Shown one piece after another: positions 8,594 through 13,300 of a stretch of DNA of 13,300 nucleotides (positions within the stretch are counted from its first letter, which is position 1; every line of letters begins with the position of its first letter). Below the pieces are notes generated by a model. That model did not search any database, had not been told where the DNA came from, and worked only from the letters and a program-made list of their open reading frames with translations. Position numbers and translations under genes: made by a program. The stretch comes from Chalciporus piperatus. Taxonomy: Eukaryota; Basidiomycota; Agaricomycetes; Boletales; Boletaceae. The stretch lies in contig JBBPTG010000438.1 in assembly GCA_038093975.1 (NCBI GenBank), positions 1 through 13,300 of the forward strand. Direction: 5' to 3'.

Positions 8594-8623
8594 GTGGTCA
8601 GTCGTGGTCAGTCGTGGTCAGTC
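8594..8623. repeat. Triplicated 10-bp motif GTGGTCAGTC in R1
   Basis: Three exact head-to-tail copies of GTGGTCAGTC. The same triplication recurs at 10145-10174 in R2, and a loosened version (GTGGTCAGGC, GTGGTCAGTC) lies near 9490-9510. Confidence 0.85.
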
Positions 8624-8746
8624 GTGTCGCTCATTTCCATATTTGGTCGATTCATTCTCTTCGCCATACCTATACACACCACGCGGGCCTGACTGTCAGT
8701 CCTCCCGTTCGTGTTGTAACCTGGGTCATTAGGATGCCTATAGACG

Positions 8747-8764
8747 GCTGACGTGAACGTCAGC
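8747..8764. promoter_or_regulatory. Perfect dyad GCTGACGT-GA-ACGTCAGC
   Basis: The 8-bp arms are perfect inverted repeats with a 2-bp spacer. Each arm holds the CRE/bZIP half-site core TGACGT. It recurs exactly at 10298-10315, and with 6-bp arms (TGACGTGAACGTCA) at 9264-9277. Whether any protein binds it is unknown. Confidence 0.5.
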
Positions 8765-8931
8765 TTGCCTGGTAGAAGTGTCCTCGGTTGTTCGTGGAGG
8801 AATGAAGCGTGACTATCGTTCGTTGGTCGGGTTCCAGGTGCGTTGTGTGTTGTATGGCTGTCCCGCTCTCCCTCATCCTCGTTCGTCGTCACCCATCGCC
8901 GTACATATCGGCGTCTCGTCAGTCCGTCGAG

Positions 8932-9574
8932 ACCACTGGACGGAGATCATTCCTACCATCCTTCATCTCGCTCTGATTCTTTATTCTCAATCATGGTACT
9001 TAGGTGTCGCATACTCAGCACGTTTCCTCTTCATTAGGGACAGAGTCGTAGCCCGCTTTTTCTTGTATACGATGTGCGTGAACGTCACTCAATCTCCCTC
9101 CCTCACTGTGTTGCTTATCATGGCGATATCTCCAAGGCTAGTTCCTCGACCCCCCTTCCCAAAAAACAACATCCTCGCCCACTTACAGTTCATCTGAGTG
9201 AATTATGCACCCTATCTCATCTCTCTCTTCGATCGCGGTTGTGACGGATCTTCTTTAGACATTTGACGTGAACGTCATGCTCCCTTTCAATGAAGTTCAC
9301 CCCTTCACTGTCACAAATGCTTGATTGCTGTGTAACGCGCAACGCCGCGGACTAATTACATATGCAAAGTTTCTCCCTTTTCATTCCCCAACAACATTCC
9401 CTGGTCACTTCGGTCAGTCATGTTAGACTTTCCTGTGTTATTGGTCACGACTTCCTTCGTCGATCTATGGTTCCTTCCTTTGGACACTGTGGTCAGGCGT
9501 GGTCAGTCCTATAATACATTGTCAGTTCTACATTTTCGAACATCGATCGCCGTGGCCTAATTCCAGAGGCGAAG
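8932..9574. repeat. Mosaic spacer with scrambled, diverged satellite pieces
   Basis: Most of this stretch is unlike the flanking copies, but diverged pieces recur in a different order. These are the TGACGTGAACGTCA dyad at 9264-9277, a GCCGCGGACTAATT piece near 9345, a two-fold GTGGTCAG motif near 9490, and CATCGATCGCCGTGG near 9541. It looks like an older, rearranged unit. No gene was recognised. Confidence 0.6.
9264..9277. promoter_or_regulatory. Shorter dyad TGACGT-GA-ACGTCA in the spacer
   Basis: This is the same core and spacer as the dyads in R1 and R2, but the outer GC/GC bases are not kept. A half version (CGTGAACGTCA) occurs near 9078. Survival of the core in otherwise diverged DNA is notable. 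Confidence 0.45.
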
Positions 9575-9714
9575 TGTGGAGGAATGAAGCGTGACTATCG
9601 TTCGTTGGTCGGGTTCCAGGTGCGTTGTGTTTTGTATGGCTGTCCCGCTCTCCCTCATCCTCGTTCGTCGTCACCCATCGCCGTACCTATCGGCGTCTCG
9701 CCAGTCCGTCGAAA
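9575..9714. repeat. Partial satellite copy (3' end of the unit)
   Basis: It starts abruptly at GTGGAGGAATGAAGC and matches the last part of R1 (from about 8795) and R2 (from about 10346), through CAGTCCGTCGAAAC. It runs directly into the next full unit. Confidence 0.8.
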
Positions 9715-10144
9715 CCTGCCTGGACGGTTATATTGGTCAGGCCATTGACCCCATGTATATGGCTCCACACCCCCACCTTCGCGGCATTTCCAGTATCCGT
9801 TGACAAAGAACCTTGAGCCGCGGCGTCAATACATGCACAACCCCCCAATATTATGAGCTGGACCTCAAGCCCCATATATTGGTCCGATATCTCTCTGTGC
9901 CATTTTCTATTTCAATGGTTTGTCCTCGTTCTAGGATTATTCTCCTGCTTTTCTGTCTAATTTACGAAAACCCTCAGCCGCGGAGCAGCATCGATCGCCA
10001 CGGACTAATTTTAGAGGCAAAGTGTCTCCTTTTACACCCCCCCACAACGTTCTCTGGTCCCTTTTGCCACTTACATTGTGCCTTTATGTTGTATTCGTAT
10101 CATCCTTCCTCCTCCTGATATATTGGGTTTCCATTTCGGGATGT

Positions 10145-10174
10145 GTGGTCAGTCGTGGTCAGTCGTGGTCAGTC
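10145..10174. repeat. Triplicated 10-bp motif GTGGTCAGTC in R2
   Basis: Exact counterpart of the triplication at 8594-8623, at the constant 1551-bp offset. Confidence 0.85.
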
Positions 10175-10297
10175 GTGTCGCTCATTTCCATATTTGGTCG
10201 ATTCATTCCCTTCGTCATACCTATACACACCACGCGGGCCTGACTGTCAGTCCTCCCGTTCGTGTTGTAACCTGGGTCATTAGGATGCCTATAGACG

Positions 10298-10315
10298 GCT
10301 GACGTGAACGTCAGC
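10298..10315. promoter_or_regulatory. Perfect dyad GCTGACGT-GA-ACGTCAGC in R2
   Basis: Exact counterpart of the dyad at 8747-8764. Confidence 0.5.
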
Positions 10316-10481
10316 TTGCCTGGTAGAAGTGTCCTCGGTTGTTCGTGGAGGAATGAAGCGTGACTATCGTTCGTTGGTCGGGTTCCAGGTGCGTTGTGTG
10401 TTGTATGGCTGTCCCGCTCTCCCTCATCCTCGTTCGTCGTCACCCATCGCCGTACATATCGGCGTCTCGTCAGTCCGTCGA

Positions 10482-10797
10482 AACTGCCGGGACGGTTATA
10501 TTGGTCAGGCCATTGACCCATGTATATGGCTCCACACCCCCACCTTCGCGGCATTTCCAGTATCCGTTGACAAAGAACCTTGAGCCGCGGCGTCACTACA
10601 TGTACAACCCCCTAATATTATGCGCTGGACCTCAAGCCCTATATATCGGTCCAATATCTCTCTGTGCCATTTTCCATTCCAATGGTTTGTTCTCGTCCTA
10701 GGATTATTCTTCTGCTTTTCTGTCTAATTTACGAAAACCCTCAGCCGCGGAGCAGCATCGATCGCCGCGGACTAATTTTAGAGGCAAAGTGTCTCTA
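10482..10797. repeat. Satellite copy R3, truncated
   Basis: It carries the first 316 bases of the unit and stops after GGCAAAGTGTCTC, where the other copies continue with CTTTTACACC. It differs from R2 at more sites than R1 does (for example ACATGTACAACCCCCTAAT against ACATGCACAACCCCCCAAT), so it is an older neighbour than the R1/R2 pair. Confidence 0.85.
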
Positions 10798-10810
10798 TCA
10801 ATATGACGTC

Positions 10811-10831
10811 CGGCGGATGGACCATCCGCCG
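10811..10831. other. Hairpin with 9-bp stem at the right edge of the array
   Basis: CGGCGGATG (10811-10819), loop GAC, then CATCCGCCG (10823-10831): a perfect inverted repeat 14 bases after the truncated end of R3. It could be a structure at which the duplication ended or a leftover transposon tip. Confidence 0.7.
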
Positions 10832-11550
10832 ATTCCCACGGTCCCTCGTCCGTCCCCTCCCCATCTCCCACGTCATTTTCCACCACAATCCCGCGCTCAG
10901 CCCGACTGCACATCAGCCTAGAGTTCGTTTTCACGAACCCTACGCATGATTTCCAACAATCGCCGTTGAGATCGGTGCCCTGGATGGGCCTCTGCGCTCT
11001 GTTTATTTCTCGATTTGCGAAAATGTGAGTGTAATGCCTGTCCTGAATTTTGTGGACAAACTCCTGCACATCCTGACCTATCTAGAAACCCTCCTGGCAT
11101 CTCTGTGAACGATCTGCAACAAGAATCTCGCCATCTGTGTCCCTCGTTGTCGTTCTGTGAGTCGTTCTTTCTCGAAATTTGAGGTGGGTGCATTCCCTGC
11201 TTGCAGAATTTTGCAGATCGACCTCAACATCTATCTGAGTACCCAGAAAGTCCCTCACGACCTCTAGGAAGGGTCTCCAGCTCGAATTTAACAATCTGCA
11301 AGCTTTGTTGTTGCTCTGTGAGTCGTTTGATGTCACCCGTCTGAATGGGCGGTCAACTGAATTCACGGCCTGATACTGCAGGGCCTCTACTGAATACATC
11401 ACGGGTACAACTGGAGAAATCCCTCTCATGGTCCTAAGGGTCCCTCCGTAGCGCTCTGCCTGTTGTTTCTCCCAAACGAGCAACAGTCACGGTTCAGTAG
11501 CGCTGAGGTGACGGTTTTCTTGAAGGTTCGCACCCAGAGTTTATCTGGGG
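10832..11550 (-). other. Mostly non-coding; weak minus-strand relic of a possible coiled-coil gene
   Basis: No intact gene is seen. On the minus strand near 11330-11280 one frame reads RLTEQQQSLQIVKFELETL. Near 11180-11110 another reads KERLTERQRGTQMARFLLQIV. The two are similar and helix-like, and both come from DNA carrying CTCTGTGAGTCGTT or TTCTGTGAGTCGTT on the plus strand (11314-11327 and 11153-11166). This may be a duplicated, frameshifted coiled-coil segment or merely a short DNA repeat. Confidence 0.25.
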
Positions 11551-11735
11551 TTAGGTTAGGTTGATTCAGTTGGTTAGGTTGGTTAGGGTTGGGTGGTTAG
11601 GGTTAGGTTTGGGATCATATTTCTCGGGAGGGGGTCTGGGGTTCCCCCCAGCTCGTTAGGGTTGGTTAGGGTTGGTTAGGTTGGTTAGGTTGGTTAGGTT
11701 GGTTAGGTTGGTTAGGTTAGGGTTGGGTTGGAGTT
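11551..11735 (+). repeat. Interstitial telomere-like tract (TTAGGG / TTAGGTTGG)
   Basis: Two blocks (about 11551-11607 and 11654-11735) are built from TTAGG words. There are several exact TTAGGG units and, in the second block, a run of 9-bp TTAGGTTGG units. Between them lies a unique 46-base insert with a 6-bp hairpin (CTGGGG 11636-11641, CCCCAG 11646-11651). TTAGGG is the usual telomere unit in filamentous fungi. The G-rich strand reads toward the right, as at a right-hand chromosome end, but the sequence continues for at least 1.5 kb. It may be a buried former telomere or a subtelomeric variant repeat. Confidence 0.8.
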
Positions 11736-12064
11736 GGTGTTGCTGAGGCGATTCTGACTGACATTCCTTACTGATATCCGACTGATATTCCTGACTAACA
11801 TGAGTTACTTGATCTGCCTGATTGACTTAGGGTTGGAGTTAGGTTAGTTTGACGAACACAGGATGCAACGGGTATCTAATTTCGCATGGCGTCTTTGTTG
11901 AGCTTCTCAGCTGGCGCTGAGGTACTGATGCCTCACTGACACCCGACTGATGCCTGACTGACACCCGACTCGGCTTGCCTATGGATGACTCATCATGTGG
12001 CTGTGTTGGTTGGTTGAGCTTTTGCGATTTGTCCCATAAGCACCTACAACTTACACCCTACAAT
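11736..12064. repeat. CTGAC-rich low-complexity DNA, no gene recognised
   Basis: Short related words recur without a strict period: TACTGATATCCGACTGATATTCC near 11770 and two copies of CTGACACCCGACT between 11935 and 11970. One further TTAGGG-type word lies near 11828. It looks like degenerate subtelomeric sequence. Confidence 0.5.
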
Positions 12065-12376
12065 CATCGACGCCCCGTTGCACTCCCCGTGTTTCACGCG
12101 GGGACTGTTGCCTCAGCCGTCTTGGCCTCGAATCCATCCAGCCCTAGCCATCTGGAACTTAGGTTCCCATGGAGCAGCCCCATCGACGCCTGCTGCACTC
12201 CCTGTGTTTCACGTGGGGTTCGTTGCCTCAGCTGCCTTGGCCTCAAACCCATCCAACCCTAGCCATCTGGAGCCGGCCGATCTCTTAGAGGACGCTTTGG
12301 AGCATTCCCCATCGACGCTCTGCTGCGCTCTGCTACGCTCCCCGTGTCTCACGCGGGGTTTGTTGCCCGCCTCTTA
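12065..12376. repeat. Three-copy tandem repeat of 116-129 bp carrying a GC hairpin
   Basis: Copies begin with CATCGACGC at 12065, 12181 and 12310. Each has CTCCC(C/T)GTG, a 3-base loop (TTT or TCT), then CACG(C/T)GGGG, able to form a stem-loop (12085-12103 in copy 1), and then GTTGCC. Copies 1 and 2 also share CTTGGCCTC and CCCTAGCCATCTGGA. Copy 3 is longer between CATCGACGC and the hairpin because CTCTGCT(G/A)CG is repeated. The open frames through it repeat with the DNA and show no family motif. Confidence 0.8.
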
Positions 12377-13161
12377 GCCTGGTCTGTGGATCAACCCAGC
12401 ACGTCTGTGTCCGGTGATTTCTAGAGCCTTGTCGAGCCAAACCTTGGCACGCCTGGTTCTGATCTCTCCCGGCACAGGCGTTGACTCCGTTGAGCCCAGG
12501 CTCCTCTCTTCAGCCTATTCTACGGCGTCATCGCCCCGCACCTCATCGCACTTTATTGCCCAGGCACAGTGCAGCGATGCTCTCTTGTGATCCAAAGCTT
12601 AGGTGGGGAGTTAATGCCTCGAAACCCCCTCCTCCCAATCCCGCCTTGCTAGGGGCGGATTCCTGGCCTGTTTTGCCCCCGAAATACGGTGGGTTTATTC
12701 TATGCATGGATGAGGCGATGGGCTAAACACACTATGGACATAGGATTTACTGGAATCTCGCTGAGCTCTGCTGGGATCCCGTCGACCTTCTAGGTTGGAT
12801 CGTTTTCAACCAAGGAGGGTCCAGACGCATGGAGCTTGTACAGCTTGGGAGGTTGCTCCCCGCAGCATTCCGCACTGGCGCTACTCGATACCCCCGCTAC
12901 GACCCCGTGCCGTGGGTAGCAGCTGTGACGGTTGCTGATGTCCCCGTTGGACTTTTCTGACACTGCGCCCCGACATTTGCTCCAGCACACGACAACCACG
13001 CGGCAGCGATCCACTTGCCTGCCATCCCCCACCCTCAAGAGGTGGCTCGTTTCCTTTCAACCTTTCTGGCCAGGGAGATCTGCTGTTGCGGCTACTGTTC
13101 CTCCGAAGCCCCGCGGGCAAATCGGGCCTTTCTCCCAACCAATCGCCCGTTCGCGCTTGGT
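12377..13161. other. Stretch without a recognised gene
   Basis: The sequence is moderately GC-rich with short open frames on both strands (the longest about 100 residues, minus, 12881-13186). None has a recognisable motif, start context or splice pattern. Composition differs from the CTGAC- and telomere-like DNA before it, so a diverged gene or transposon relic cannot be excluded. Confidence 0.4.
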
Positions 13162-13173
13162 TGACGTCACGTG
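13162..13173 (+). promoter_or_regulatory. Overlapping CRE (TGACGTCA) and E-box (CACGTG)
   Basis: TGACGTCACGTG fuses a perfect CRE/bZIP palindrome with a perfect CACGTG bHLH/bZIP site. It lies about 32 bases upstream of an ATG whose frame stays open to the window end, so it may be a promoter element. Motif evidence only. Confidence 0.35.
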
Positions 13174-13205
13174 TCCTTTGGCCCAAATAGGCCAGCTACC
13201 ATTCC

Positions 13206-13300
13206 ATGGCCAAGCCCCTCACCCGCATTCTACAACCACGACGTGCAAAGCAACGTCCCCCATCACCTCCATCCGCGCTCTTTGTCTCAGGTGCTTGGGC
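13206..13300 (+). CDS. Possible 5' end of a gene leaving the window
   Basis: From the ATG at 13206 the frame is open to the window edge and reads MAKPLTRILQPRRAKQRPP, then a Ser/Pro stretch. The start is basic and free of acidic residues, as in mitochondrial presequences, but 31 codons are too few to be firm. The base at -3 is T, a weak context; G at +4 helps. A CAG|GTGCTT near 13290 could be a splice donor. The overlapping CRE/E-box upstream supports a promoter here. Product unknown. Confidence 0.25.
   Translation, partial: MAKPLTRILQPRRAKQRPPSPPSALFVSGAW

Larger units (their letters stand above)
8150..8931. repeat. Satellite copy R1
   Basis: This is the first full copy of the array. From about 8265 to 8930 it matches 9816-10481 at a constant offset of 1551 with no net gap and only scattered substitutions. 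Its first 115 bases (8150-8265) match the other copies only loosely and contain indels. Landmarks are three CCGCGG-type sites (near 8268, 8426 and 8447), the 10-bp triplication at 8594-8623 and the dyad at 8747-8764. Open frames on both strands lack recognisable motifs and recur only because the DNA repeats, so I treat the unit as non-coding. Confidence 0.85.
9715..10481. repeat. Satellite copy R2, full 767-bp unit
   Basis: The unit runs from CCTGGACGGTTATATTGG to CAGTCCGTCGA. The next unit starts 767 bp later with the same GGACGGTTATATTGGTCAGG phrase. R2 matches R1 almost base for base over about 650 bp (offset 1551). The 10-bp triplication is at 10145-10174 and the dyad at 10298-10315. No recognisable coding content. 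Confidence 0.85.

Noticed and set aside
8778..9197. Plus-strand open frame of 139 residues
   Set aside because: Its first third is the repeated satellite end and the rest crosses into the mosaic spacer; there is no consistent protein signal.
10159..10596. Minus-strand open frame of 145 residues across the R2/R3 satellite units
   Set aside because: It has no domain-like features. Parts recur in the other units only because the DNA repeats, and the frame is not kept over the whole unit.
11082..11483. Minus-strand open frame of 133 residues
   Set aside because: The helix-like segments that look protein-derived fall in other frames, so this frame itself is probably not the coding one.
12881..13186. 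Minus-strand open frame of 101 residues
   Set aside because: It is rich in Arg/Gly/Ser with no motif, no convincing start context and no continuation; most likely chance in GC-rich DNA.

Overview
The window looks like a gene-poor, decaying stretch of a filamentous basidiomycete chromosome, probably an agaricomycete. Coding remnants are cut by short introns, about 50-70 nt in the larger genes. These have GTRNGT-type donors, CTNAC/CTGAC branch sites and TAG/CAG acceptors. The best-recognised gene remnant is a chitin synthase of the myosin-motor type (class V/VII), a family found only in fungi. No bacterial operon, tRNA, rRNA or CRISPR structure was seen.

Layout. Positions 1-3780 (minus strand) hold chitin synthase pseudogenes in an order that does not match one protein. 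The C-terminal half (cytochrome b5-like part, membrane/glycosyltransferase part, tail) lies upstream at about 3780-1190. It is followed directly by part of an N-terminal myosin-motor domain at about 1190-1, which runs off the window. The simplest reading is two broken tandem copies joined near 1150-1190. Both carry in-frame stops and frameshifts, yet their introns are still legible. A 122-bp tandem duplication lies beyond the upstream end (3879-4123). Positions 4392-5316 (plus strand) hold an unrecognised, frameshifted two-exon gene remnant.

The only gene that looks intact is a small two-exon Zn(II)2Cys6 zinc-cluster protein of 88 residues (6234-6686, plus), with a TATA box upstream. After a doubtful 45-residue ORF, 7904-7291 (minus) carries a degenerate fragment resembling the thioredoxin-like region of UDP-glucose:glycoprotein glucosyltransferase (UGGT), with two readable introns.

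From 7905 on, the sequence is almost purely structural. A roughly 240-bp segment bounded by two perfect GC-rich palindromes is followed by a satellite array with a 767-bp period (8150-10797). Two stretches of that array, 1551 bp apart, are nearly identical and gap-free over about 650 bp. The array carries repeated TGACGT-containing dyads and a 10-bp triplication. It is followed by a 9-bp-stem hairpin, a weak coding relic, an interstitial telomere-like tract (TTAGGG/TTAGGTTGG, 11551-11735), CTGAC-rich low-complexity DNA and a 116-129-bp tandem repeat with GC hairpins (12065-12376). At the right edge, a CRE/E-box-like site precedes an open frame that leaves the window.

Taken together (inference), this is a subtelomere-like or rearrangement-prone region: gene graveyard, satellite and telomere-like relics, with one small surviving regulator-like gene. 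I see no convincing multi-gene novel system. The most notable items are the order-inverted chitin synthase remnants, the palindrome-bounded segment and the dyad-bearing satellite.
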